Below, in pieces: positions 10,791 through 20,300 of a stretch of DNA of 64,000 bases. This DNA comes from Fagopyrum homotropicum (taxonomy: Eukaryota; Streptophyta; Magnoliopsida; Caryophyllales; Polygonaceae): positions 81,186,501 to 81,250,500 of the forward strand of contig BSWB01000004.1 of NCBI GenBank assembly GCA_033239125.1, read 5' to 3'. How positions within the stretch are numbered: the first letter of the stretch is position 1; each line of letters begins with the position of its first letter. Under the pieces are notes generated by a model. That model searched no databases. It worked only from the letters and a program-made list of their open reading frames with translations, and was not told the origin of the DNA. Position numbers and translations under genes: made by a program.

Positions 10791-11055
10791 TGTTAGCATG
10801 AAATATTGTGATATTTTAGGCACGTTTCCTAAACGTATTTGATTCATATTGAAAGTCTTTGATTGAACTTTGTGCATATGTGAGCTAGTATTACCTATAT
10901 TGTCGATATGGATGTCTACACTAGTTCTATGTTGATTATAGGTGATTTGGAGCTATTTCCAAACGGAAACGAGCAAAGGAGAGTTGAGTTGATATGTCCA
11001 TAGATTGAGGACATTCTTTGGAAGCAATTTGGAGTCTTAGCTTGAGGAATGCACG

Positions 11056-11275
11056 AGTTTAGGGAAGAATCACGTTCTTGCCCTAAATTACGCCCTAAAA
11101 TACGGCCGTATCACAAACCACGTTCAGAATTACGGCCGTGGATTTGGAGTGAGAAATTCATGTTCATTCCAGGGGATTACACGGCCGTGGAACGTATGTT
11201 GCAAACCGTAATTGTTTCCACGCTCTAAATTACGGTCGTGGAACACTTCCACGACCGTGATCTTGGCGGATCTTT
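11056..11275 (+). promoter_or_regulatory. U3 dyad word cluster of A
   Basis: At least eight variants of TTACGG/CCACGG and CCGTGG/CCGTAA lie in about 220 bp, ending 60 bp upstream of the TATA box. They include ACGGCCGTGGA twice and TTCCACGACCGTG. A promoter-proximal position suggests either binding sites or an RNA structure. One segment is duplicated in the element's own pol. Confidence 0.6.
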
Positions 11276-11334
11276 TCGCCACACTTTGAAGCCACGATCT
11301 TTTAAAGATTGGGCCGGGCCGACATTTGCCCTAC

Positions 11335-11344
11335 ACTATAAAAA
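11335..11344 (+). promoter_or_regulatory. TATA box in 3' LTR of A
   Basis: CACTATAAAAAG context, about 545 bp into the LTR, with a C/G-rich upstream region. This is the expected pol II promoter of the LTR; R would begin roughly 25-35 bp downstream. Confidence 0.6.
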
Positions 11345-12548
11345 GACGGACGAAGCAAGATTCCGTCACCTTTGCTACCCCGTTTGCCCTCACTCATCGC
11401 CGCTTAGACACAAGCACGCTTTGCTTAGCTTGCTTGGAAGCAATTGACATCTCTTTGAAGAGATCGAAGTTCGTGTTTGGAATTCCTCCAATCTCGCGCC
11501 TTTGGTGGAGATTGCTGTTGAGATCTCCGGATTTGCGGAAGATCGTAGTTCTTGGAAGATTTTACAAGAAGATCTCTCTTCTTGATTAGGTTCGATTTGG
11601 AAAACGGATTGACATCCCGTTTTCTTTTCTTTCCTAGGATTACGATTATTTGTTCTATTGTGAATCTTTTGACATTGCTTGTTCTCTTTGTGACTTTGAG
11701 ATTGAATTGAAGATTATTGAAAGTTCTTGAAAGTTTTCATCTTTTTATCTTTTAATTCTTGAATTGATATCAACATGACTGTTATTGGCTAAAAACCCTT
11801 AACAATTCTAAGGTGAAGGGTTGATAGTTGTGGCTTAGATGATGATAGATCGATCGCAAACAGATTAGACCCTGAGAGTTAGAGAATTATCACCGACAAC
11901 TCTAAATTACGGGCTGTTCTTGAGTCCACGGCCGTGGAACCTCAAGAACTAACCGTGATTTCCCTTAAGTCTACGAACCTGCTTTTACTTTAGTCTAAAG
12001 TTCAAGATTTGCTTTAGCTTAGTTTAGACTTGTCTTTTCTGGGTGGTAGTGAAGCCTCAACAACCTCTACCTCGATTGTGAGTGTCACAACCTCAATCGG
12101 TTAAGTTAGTCTTGATCCTTGGGTTATAAGTTTGGGTGTTTGACACTAATTCTTATCTCTAGAATCTTTCTATATTGAGCCTCAACAACCTGTATAGAGA
12201 GTGCCTTGTAGGTGAGTTATATAAGGTTTTTGGAACTTCACCGTACGATTACCTTACATTAGTATACCTTTGCATATCTCAACTCTGTCTTGATATCATT
12301 AAGTATATCTTGAATCGATTGCCACAGCTGGATACTTGGATCTTTAGGATTGTTGTTTTCCCAATATTTGCAAAACTCCCATATTTACTTGCTTGATAAT
12401 CTGCAATCGAGTTCGTTCTCCCCAAATCCCTGTGTTCGATACTCTGGAATTCTTGCTTAACTATATCGATCCGTACACTGCGGGTTCGCTGCTTGATTCT
12501 AGTTTTATAAATTTAAAACTTATTTGCACACACCTCTAGGGGCGAACA

Positions 12549-13559
12549 ATGGCCTTTGAGGTTCGTTAGGTTGTGAGCTTAGGTTGAGGATGATCCTATG
12601 GATCCCTTAAGGTCTAGGTGTGACCCTTGTGTTGTTAGGAGATTGATATATCTCTTTATGCATGTTTATAAGTTGATTTGTTCCTCCAGTGTAGAGGTGA
12701 TCGTGGGCGAGTTGTGATCGAGGTTGATGTAAGTACGTAGGAATTACTTAGCTGCCATCCTTATATTGGGTGTTTGCATGAGTGGTGTGTGATTTATATG
12801 TTGCTATGATAGCATGAAATGTCATTTTTACCGACCTATGTTTTATTGATTGCCCCGTATGCGGGGCTGTGATAATCTTTCCCTTTCATCCCGCCGTGGA
12901 GTCTGGGAGGTTCTTTGATGACAGGCCAAACTGACTTTACCGGAAGGGGACAATCCACTCCCACAGGGTACACTTATTGTGTGACCAATACTCGTGCAAC
13001 TAGCTAGCAGGCTTAGAGGCGAGGATGTTTCGGTCCTCGTGTCACGTAGTTTCATATATATTTATATATACGATTTGAGTTAATGACCATTATACAGAGA
13101 TGATAAATTGGGTAAATGTGTGATATCATGTTGCTGTGTTTTTTTCCATGATTGTTTTTATGCTTATGCATTACTCTATATATGTGTATGGATAGCTAAT
13201 GGTTTATTACCATGTTGTCGATGCCCCACACGATAGGCATGCTGCTGGGTGATCTAGCAGAGTGGCAGACCTAGGACATCTCGTACATTAGTTGTTGTGG
13301 GCTTTTGGGTTTGTTACCTTTCCCTCCTGCGTGAGGATGATCTTTCATTACCTCCTGTGTAACGACGTTGTGTTTTATACTCTGCTATATTGTTTTACCT
13401 TTTGGTTGTACAGTTTATACAGTTTTATGCATTTGTTTTTATATTTGGCAGTGCCATGTTGTAAGGTCCAGTGAACATGTTGTCAAGATAGGGTCAGGAT
13501 CCATTGTGAGATCCTAGCCCAATGTGACACTTCGAGTCCCGTGGATTCGGGGTGTTACA
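12549..13559 (+). repeat. 5' LTR of C, downstream part
   Basis: Continues a Tekay-type LTR interrupted by A; the same sequence is uninterrupted from 34600. Ends GGGTGTTACA directly before the PBS. It includes the (here degenerate) GTAAGT hairpin near 12729. The upstream ~915 bp of this LTR should lie left of the window. Confidence 0.85.
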
Positions 13560-13563
13560 GAGT

Positions 13564-13575
13564 TGGTATCAGAGC
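13564..13575 (+). other. primer binding site, initiator tRNA-Met type
   Basis: TGGTATCAGAGC, five bases after the LTR end. It is complementary to the 3' end of initiator tRNA-Met, typical of Tekay/Del elements. Confidence 0.9.
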
Positions 13576-13860
13576 CTTAGGTTGACAACAATGACACTTG
13601 CTACCTATAATGAGGATTGATAGGTAAAATAAACATAACCCACATGGGGTATGACGTTTTCAAAGGTTTTTAGTTTTAAATGTGGTTTTGGGTTAGATGT
13701 ACGAGAAGTCACCACTTCTGCTATGGATTCTGCAGCATAGTTATGTATATATGTATTATAGGTTTTGTATGTGTATGTGTATGAGTTAAGTATATATATA
13801 TATATATCTATACATATGGCCTACATAGAGCCTTATAAGTTAGGTGTCCACACTCCGCAG

Positions 13861-15130
13861 ATGGCTCTGTCTAGAGCTACTGCCGTTATAGGCAGAGGTA
13901 GAGGTAGACCACCCCGTCCTCTAGGTGTGGTAGGTGAGGGACCAGTTTCCGATCCTGATCCACCAGTGGTGGGGGAGATACATGAGGAGGTTGCAGAGAG
14001 TGTCGTTCCAGAGATGATGAGTGGTGGATCTATGATACATCATTCACATCGAGTTCAGTCTCATAGTACTGACCGTGTCTCCATGGGAGGACCGGAGTTT
14101 AGACAGTACCTCCGACGTTTTGAGGAGGACATTAGGGCTGGCAGAAAGGCCCCATATTTACCAGTTCATGAGGGATCTTCTGAGAGATATCAGGGAGCGA
14201 CACAGGTGCCAGCTGCACCTACACGTGTTGTTGAGCCAGTTGGATTTGTTGAGGAGACTAGAGGGGCTTGACTTGATGCCTGGTTGAAGGCGTTTCACCA
14301 ACAGGGAATGCCACACTTCACAGGAGAGATTGGTTTACAGATTGAGGTGTGGATAGGGCATGTAGACTCAGCCTTAGAGTCTATCGTATGTATTGAGAAC
14401 AGTCGGATAGAGCTAGTCCAATCTCTATTCCGTAACCTTGCACACCAGTGGTGGAGGACTGTATGGACCAGAGCCACCAGTTATGACCACATAAGGAGAA
14501 TGATTAGGGAGTAGTTATGCGCTGCCTCACTTAGGAGGGAGAAACTGCAGGATTTTGTGGAGGCCGGCTTTGAGGACGTGCCTATTGTAGATACCATCCG
14601 CAACTTCAAGACAGAGTTAGCTTTGTTGTGTCCAGCTGCACCATTTAGGACTAGCATGTGTATTTGTTCTCTCGTCGACTGAGGGAGAGCACACGCTCAT
14701 ACACGGCGGGATTAAGTTGTGAGTCCGTACCTGATTATTAGGACCGGGCTTCTGATTTTGAGAGGGAGCGAGCCAGTTAGAGGAGAGCCTCTCAGACGGG
14801 ACGGTCTGAGATGCGGCAGCGCAATGGGCAGGCCAGTGGAGTTGGAGGAGCGTCTGGTTCTAGACGAGACCAAAGACGTCAAAGTTACCCCTTGTCTGCA
14901 CTGACTGTAGATAAGGGACGACAGTGTTACAACTGTGGTGACCCTGGCCATGTGAGGCCAGATTGTCCCAGACCAGTTGTGAAATGCTTTACATGTGGTT
15001 GACCAGGCCACAGAGTTGCCTTCTGTAGGCAGGGTGGAGTTGCATCTCAACAAGGTACTTCCCCTCCTAGTGTAGCCGGAGGTGGTCAAAGGACACCTCA
15101 GCAGCAGACACAGGGAAAAGAGAGAGTCCT
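13861..15130 (+). pseudogene. gag: gag of element C, degenerate
   Basis: The ATG at 13861 begins MALSRATA, parallel to the MTRTRATA start of G. The gag domain (FHQQGMPHF ... SLFRNLAHQWW) runs at about 14270-14510. TGA at 14269 and TAG at 14512 interrupt it, and a frameshift follows before the nucleocapsid. Two zinc knuckles are seen at about 14928-15030: CYNCGDPGHVRPDC, and CFTCG-stop-PGHRVAFC with a TGA inside the second. This is a structural protein that packages RNA; here it cannot be made as one product. Confidence 0.8.
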
Positions 15131-15372
15131 AGAGTGTCCATCTACTTACGGTTCTACTCCAGGACCGAGTAGAGGTAGAGGTAGAGATGATGGCACCAGT
15201 GATGCCAGAGGACCCCAAGGACGAGCTTTTGAGTTGAGGAGTGTAGATGATCCACCTGCACCGGATACTACTGGTACTATTCTACTTCATGGTTTACCTG
15301 TTAGAGTTTTATTTGATACTGGTGCTACACATTCATTTATTTCTGATACATGTGTTGAGCGTTTGAGTTTAG
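15131..15372 (+). pseudogene. protease region of C, cut by insertion
   Basis: Encodes the ELRSVDDP linker and the aspartic protease active site LFDTGATHSFIS near 15310-15345. It is truncated at 15372 by the composite element, whose TSD TTTAG is at 15368-15372. The rest of the protease resumes at about 29837 in ATAGAGGGG, as shown by the uninterrupted homologue at about 62340. Confidence 0.8.
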
Positions 15373-16190
15373 TGTTACGCTAGAAAGCTAGCACAAAAAG
15401 CTTTACATTTATAAACTCGAACTAAACTCCTAAACTACCTAGCGGAACCCGCAGTGTACGGATCGTTTTGTAGAAAGGAAAGTATTCCGAGGTCGTACAC
15501 AAGGACTGAGGTGAAATCAAGTCATTCAATGATCAAAGATAGGGTAAATCTAAACTAAGATGAGATGAGGAATAAAGAAAATGGAAAACACAATATTTTT
15601 GGAGGGTTTTGGGTGATCAAACAAAGATCACAAATATAACAACACAATCAAGCAACACAAACACACAAACACAAAGATAGGAGATAAGAGGTAAGAAAGT
15701 GGATTCTAGAGATTCGGAATTCTGATTATGACTATGGACTCATGCCTCTAAAGATCAAAGGAAGGTTGTGGTTGTTCGTAGTTGGGTGTTTCTCTAATGG
15801 GAGCAATTACCGGGTAAGTCTCATGCATCCACTAGTCTCGAACCTAAGGTCCTATTACCGGGTAAGTCTCAAGGAACCTAAGGACGGGAATTCTACACAA
15901 ACCGGATACTACCTAAGGGTCAAACCCCTCCTTACCGGGTAAGTCTCGGAAAAGGCAAGTCTAAGGTAACGATCCTAGCACACTCAACCAATAGCTTCTT
16001 TTTTGGCTCACTACTACCTAGAGTTCATCATCTTATGTATCTAAGAGAGTAAATTACCCGGTAAGTCTCATCCCTCAAAAAGGTTGCTAACATTAGGTCA
16101 CCCTAAGCTAGATTAGGCTCAACAAACACTAGGATTTCAACACATCTACATCCTAACATCTAGATTCATCATTACAAGCACAACAGAGAT

Positions 16191-16259
16191 AATTACGGGT
16201 TGTTCATACTAAACCACGGCCGTGGTTCTTGAGGAACAGGCCATAATTTCTATCGGGGT
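16191..16259 (-). promoter_or_regulatory. dyad hairpin, downstream site, E left LTR
   Basis: Outer AATTACGG / CCATAATT arms, GTTC / GAAC inner arms and central CCACGGCCGTGG (16214-16225). The inverted neighbour at 17620-17680 carries the same unit with CCACGGTTGTGG in the centre. Confidence 0.65.
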
Positions 16260-16770
16260 TGGGTTTCGAACACAAATCGATCCTAAGCTAACATGGAAGT
16301 CCATACAATCATAGTCCAAAGCATAAACATCATTCCTTCACCCTAGAATCACATCTATTCAGCCAACAACATACATTTAAAGACCAAATTTCACAAATAA
16401 AGCATGCTTGCAAGTCATGGATAGATGATGAAGAGTAATCCAAAGTAAAGACATTAAGAGCTACAATAGAAGTTACCAAATCTTACAAAGGCTCCAAGAG
16501 TTATCCCAAGTTGTCAACAAATGGAAACCTCACTCAAAACCACTCTAATCTCACTTTAAAATGAAAATCTACACTAATCTCTTCCAAGAACACCCACAAT
16601 GGGTGCTTGGAAGAGAGGCTACAATGGAGAAGTGTTTTGGGGAAGAAGCTAGGTCAAAAAGAAGGAAGAGAATATTCCCATTACAGCCTGCAAAGATCAC
16701 TTAAATACCCCACCAAGAGCAAGAGTCGGCCAAAGAGATCGTGGGACACATGTTAAGGTGGTCCAGACAG

Positions 16771-16820
16771 AAACCACGGCCAGATTCCACGCCCGTGAAA
16801 GTGCCAGTGACCGTGGTTTT
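16771..16820 (-). promoter_or_regulatory. dyad hairpin, U3 site, E left LTR
   Basis: Outer arms AAACCACGG (16771-16779) and CCGTGGTTTT (16811-16820), with a central CCACGCCCGTGA. It lies about 60-110 bp upstream (minus strand) of the TATA-like box near 16700. Confidence 0.65.
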
Positions 16821-17109
16821 GCTCCAGAAACTCTCCTTGGCTCCTTAAGCAAAGAGTTGGTGCAAGGCATGCACCAACAAGGTCCTATGTGTTCTCCTTT
16901 GCTCCTTGCTTGCTCCTTAAAGGGTCCGGATGTGTGCCACCACAAGGAATGATCCTCGGATGTGTCGATTAAGTCCAAAAGCTCCCCAAAATACCTACAA
17001 AACATGCAAAAGTCCGTGTAGACGTCTATCTCGACAATATGCATGAATTAAGCGCAAACGTCATGAACTAATGCCAAACCATGCATGAAAACCAGGAAAA
17101 ACTATCTAA

Positions 17110-17304
17110 GTCCATCCTAGACAAAAAAAAGTCTTAAAAATATAACGTCTTAAATATAACGTGTTTGCTTGTTACCTTGCAAAAATATAACGAGTATAAA
17201 ACTTGTTACGTGTTTGCTTGGATAAGACTTTTTACGTAACGAGTATAAAAATATAACGTGAAGTAGTTAGGAATGTGCATCTATTCCTAGACTTTTGCGT
17301 GCAT
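17110..17304. other. scrambled filler DNA at left palindrome centre
   Basis: AT-rich mosaic of short LTR-end pieces: repeated ATATAACG, ACGAGTATAAA, CGTGTTTGCTTG (twice) and CCTAGACTTTTGCGTGCATC. The pieces come from the LTR type found at the right end, in several orientations. This is typical of templated filler at an end-joining repair junction. Confidence 0.6.
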
Positions 17305-18495
17305 CATTTTAAAGTGAGATTAGAGTGGTTTTGAGTGAGGTTTCTATTTGTTGACAACTTGGGATAACTCTTGGAGCCTTTGTAAGATTTGGTAACTTCT
17401 ATTCTAGCTCTTAATGTCTTTTCTTTGGATTATTCTTCATCATCTATCCATGACTTGCAAGCATGCTTTATTTGTGAAGTTTGGTCTTGAAATGTATGTT
17501 GTTGGCTGAATAGATGTTTTTCTAGGATGAAGGAATGATGTTTATGCTTTGGACTATGATTGTATGGACTTCCATGTTAGCTTAGGATCGATTTGTGTTC
17601 AAAACCCCAACCCCGATAGAAATTACGGCATGTTCCTCAAGAACCACGGTTGTGGTTTAGTATGAATAACCCGTAATTATCTCTGTTGTGCTTGTAATGA
17701 TGAATCTGGATGTTAGGATGTAGATGTGTTGAAATCCTAGTGTTTGTTGAGCCTAATCTAGCTTAGGGTGACCTAATGTTAGCAACCTTTTTGAGGGATG
17801 AGACTTACCCGGTAATTTCCTCTCTTAGATACTTAAGATGATGAACTCTAGGTAGTAGTGAGCCAAAAAGCCGCTATTGGATTGAGTGTGCTAGGATCGT
17901 TACCTAAGACTTGCCTTTTCCGAGACTTACCCGGTAACAGGGGTTTGACCCTTAGGTAGTATCCGGTTTGTGTAGAATTCCCGTCCTTAGGTTCCTTGAG
18001 ACTTACCCGGTAATAGGTATTTAGGTTCGAGACTAGTGGATGCATGAGACTTACCCGGTAATTGCTCCCTTTAGAGAAACACCTAACTCCGAACAACCAC
18101 GACCTTCCTTTGATCTTTAGAGGCATGAGTCCATAGTCATAATCGGAATTCCGAATCTCTAGAATCCGCTTTCTTACCTCTTATCTCCTATCTTTGTGTT
18201 TGTGTGTTTGTGTTGCTTGATTGTGTTGATATATTTGTGATCTTTGTTTGATTACCCAAAACCCTCCAAAAATATTGTGTTTTCCATTTTCTTTATTCCT
18301 CATCTCATCTTAGTTTAGATTTACACTATCTTTGATCATTGAATGACTTGATTTCACCTCAGTCCTTGTGTTCGACCTCGGAATACTTTCCTTTCTACAA
18401 AACGATCCGTACACTACGGGTTTCGCTAGGTAGTTTAGGATTTTTGTTCGAGTTTATAAATGTAAAGCTTTTTGTGCCACCTTTCTATCGTAACA
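17305..18495 (+). repeat. 5' LTR of B, upstream part missing
   Basis: Forms the right arm of a palindrome with 15373-16566 (arms roughly 95% alike by eye). Ends CGTAACA before the PBS. The U3 and TATA region is missing, so this copy has no promoter of its own. Contains four GAGACTTACCCGGTAA repeats at about 17798-18062. Confidence 0.85.
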
Positions 18496-18501
18496 AGTTT
18501 T

Positions 18502-18519
18502 TGGCGCCGTTGCCGGGGA
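18502..18519 (+). other. primer binding site of B, tRNA-Asp type
   Basis: TGGCGCCGTTGCCGGGGA six bases after the LTR end, identical to the site of A. Confidence 0.92.
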
Positions 18520-18636
18520 CTAGGTTAAGATTGAGTCGTTGTTTGTGATTGTTTATAGTGTAGGTCTTTCTTGTTGCATTTGATCTCGTTTGTTTTGTGT
18601 CTTTTCTTTTCAGGAAATCTCTCACTCTCTAGGTGT

Positions 18637-20300
18637 ATGTGAAGATCTCGTGGCAAGGATTTAGCTCCATTCGATCCCGAACCGGAGAAAACCCTTAGAT
18701 CTAGATCCAAGAGCATTAGAAAGGGAAAAGAGATGGCCGGAAGAGATCTCCAAGCTGAGTTGGATGAAGCTATAGAGCAAATTAGACTAAGAGATGAAGC
18801 CTTGGAGAATGAGAGGAGACTTGCCAATGAGAGGCAAGAAGCAACTAGGAGGGAGATTGAAAAGATTAGGCAAGCTCTTGTGCAAAGAGAGCTTAATCGT
18901 CAATAACCTCCACCTCCACCACAACCGCAGCCGGCGGTTAATATTCGGGTTGTGCCCATTGCTATTGAAGAGCCACAAACGTTAGGGCAATATATGGATC
19001 CGGCACAAAGAGCACACCGTCCGGGTGTGAACTTAGGAGATCCCGCATCCCATGATTACGAGCTCCGCCCTCAAGTTCTACAAATGATCCGGCATAATCA
19101 ATTTGGAGGGATGGAAGGAGAGTCTCCTCATCAACACTTGATGAACTATGAGATCTTGATGGAAACTCTAAGACCGCCTAGATTAGAGAGAAACAACCAT
19201 AAGCTTAGGGCTTTCTCCTTCTCTCTTAAGGATAAAGCCTTGGTTTGGTATCAATCTATTCCACAAGGGCGAGTGAGTACTTGGGAGGAGATGACAACCG
19301 AGTTTTTGACAAAATTCTTCCCATCTTCCAAGACTACCGAGCTAAGAGGAAAGATCAATGCCTTTGTAATGAAGGATAGAGAAAGCCTATTCAAATCTTG
19401 GGAGAGGTTTAAAGACCTTCTCCTAAATTGTCCACACCATGTAATACCGAAGATAGAGCTATTGGAGATCTGTTTCAAGGGGCTTGATGAGGATAGCCAA
19501 TTCAAGCTTCAATCACTTTCCGGTGGAACCTTTATGGAGAAGAATGTGGATGAGGCTTGGGAGTTTGTAGAGAAACAAGCTTTGGTGATTGAGAAGTACT
19601 CCCATAGGAAGAGTGATGGGAGGAAAGCGGGAGCATATAAGGTGAGTGAAGTCAACATGAGTAACTTCAAGCTTGATGCAATCAACAATGAGCTGAAATC
19701 TTTGAGGGAGTTGTGTGCTACAACTTTGAAGAATCATGAAACCCCTCAAGTGCAAGTGCAAGCAAACATGTATTCCAAGGAGGAGGATGTGAACTATATG
19801 GGAAGGGGAAACTACAACAACTATCAAGGCCCAAGGAAGTTCAACAACAACCGGCAATTCAACAATTACCGGCCTAATCACAACCATCCCGAGTTTTCCT
19901 ATTCTAACCAGGATGGTGCCTTGAACCCTCCCGCTTCCACAAGCGCAGCTCCACCACCGAAGGCTTCACAAGAACCTCCACTCGGATTTACTCAACCTCC
20001 AAAGGATAGAACCGAGATGATGTTTGAGCAATTGCTTGGAAGGTTGAGTGGTCTTGAGAGCACGGTGACTTCTATTTCTAAGGCTCAAAAGGTGTTGGAA
20101 GCACAAGTGTTCCAAAAGGCGGGTGAAGCTCATAGAGATCCGGGAAAGCTTCCCGGAAGAACCGAAGACAACCCGAGAGGCCAAGTGTTGGCCATCACAA
20201 CAAGGAGCGGGTTGAGCATGAAGGATCTCTTGCCTAAGGGAAGTGATAAAGGGAAGAAAGTGGTGATAGAGGAAGAGACATTGCAAGAAATGGAGGCAAA
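18637..20300 (+). pseudogene. gag: gag of element B, degenerate
   Basis: The homologous ATG (18637) is followed at once by TGA at 18640, where D has CGA. TAA at 18904 replaces a CAA of D. The longest open part (18952 onward) has the gag domain (WYQSIPQG, FLTKFFP, ELRGKINAF) and a Asn/Tyr-rich tail without a zinc knuckle. A one-base deletion near 20290, seen by comparing with D at about 41105, throws the frame before the protease. Context shows it was one polyprotein with pol. Confidence 0.88.

Larger units (their letters stand above)
1..12548 (+). mobile_element. Athila-like Ty3/gypsy element A (left end cut off)
   Basis: LTR retrotransposon in the order LTR, tRNA-Asp PBS, gag, protease, reverse transcriptase, RNase H, integrase, extra 3' ORF, long untranslated region, polypurine tract, LTR. 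The first 677 bp of the 5' LTR lie outside the window, as shown by alignment with the complete 3' LTR. The two LTRs show about five substitutions over the shared 1081 bp, so insertion was recent. The 3' flank (from 12549) continues a Tekay LTR that is uninterrupted near 34600, so A is nested in element C. Four in-frame stop codons break its ORFs, but no frameshift was found. Confidence 0.93.
10791..12548 (+). repeat. 3' LTR of element A
   Basis: Complete LTR of 1758 bp, from TGTTAGCATG to GGCGAACA, preceded by a polypurine tract. The U3 word cluster is at 11056-11275, the TATA box near 11336, and the downstream hairpin at 11904-11961. Right flank ATGGC should be the target duplication; the left copy is outside the window. 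Confidence 0.93.
15373..17109 (-). repeat. left reverse LTR of E (3' LTR), end truncated
   Basis: Reverse complement of an Athila LTR. Starts TGTTACGCTAG (LTR end) and loses the last ~40 bp (LTR start) at a scrambled junction. It has four ACCGGGTAAGTCTC-type repeats at 15800-16070, the downstream dyad hairpin at 16191-16259, the U3 dyad at 16771-16820, and a reverse TATA-like GGTATTTAAG near 16700. Nearly the same sequence lies in opposite orientation at 17305-18495. Confidence 0.88.

Noticed and set aside
13765..13860. Upstream extension of the C gag frame
   Set aside because: Made of TATA-rich low-complexity codons with no ATG support before 13861 comparable to G; the start MALSRATA at 13861 matches G's MTRTRATA.
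14712..15089. 125-codon antisense frame over the C nucleocapsid
   Set aside because: The sense strand carries clear CCHC knuckles; the antisense frame has no recognisable motif.
15800..16070. Regularly spaced repeats resembling a CRISPR array
   Set aside because: Spacing is unequal, repeats are short, the unit belongs to LTRs, and the DNA is plant nuclear.
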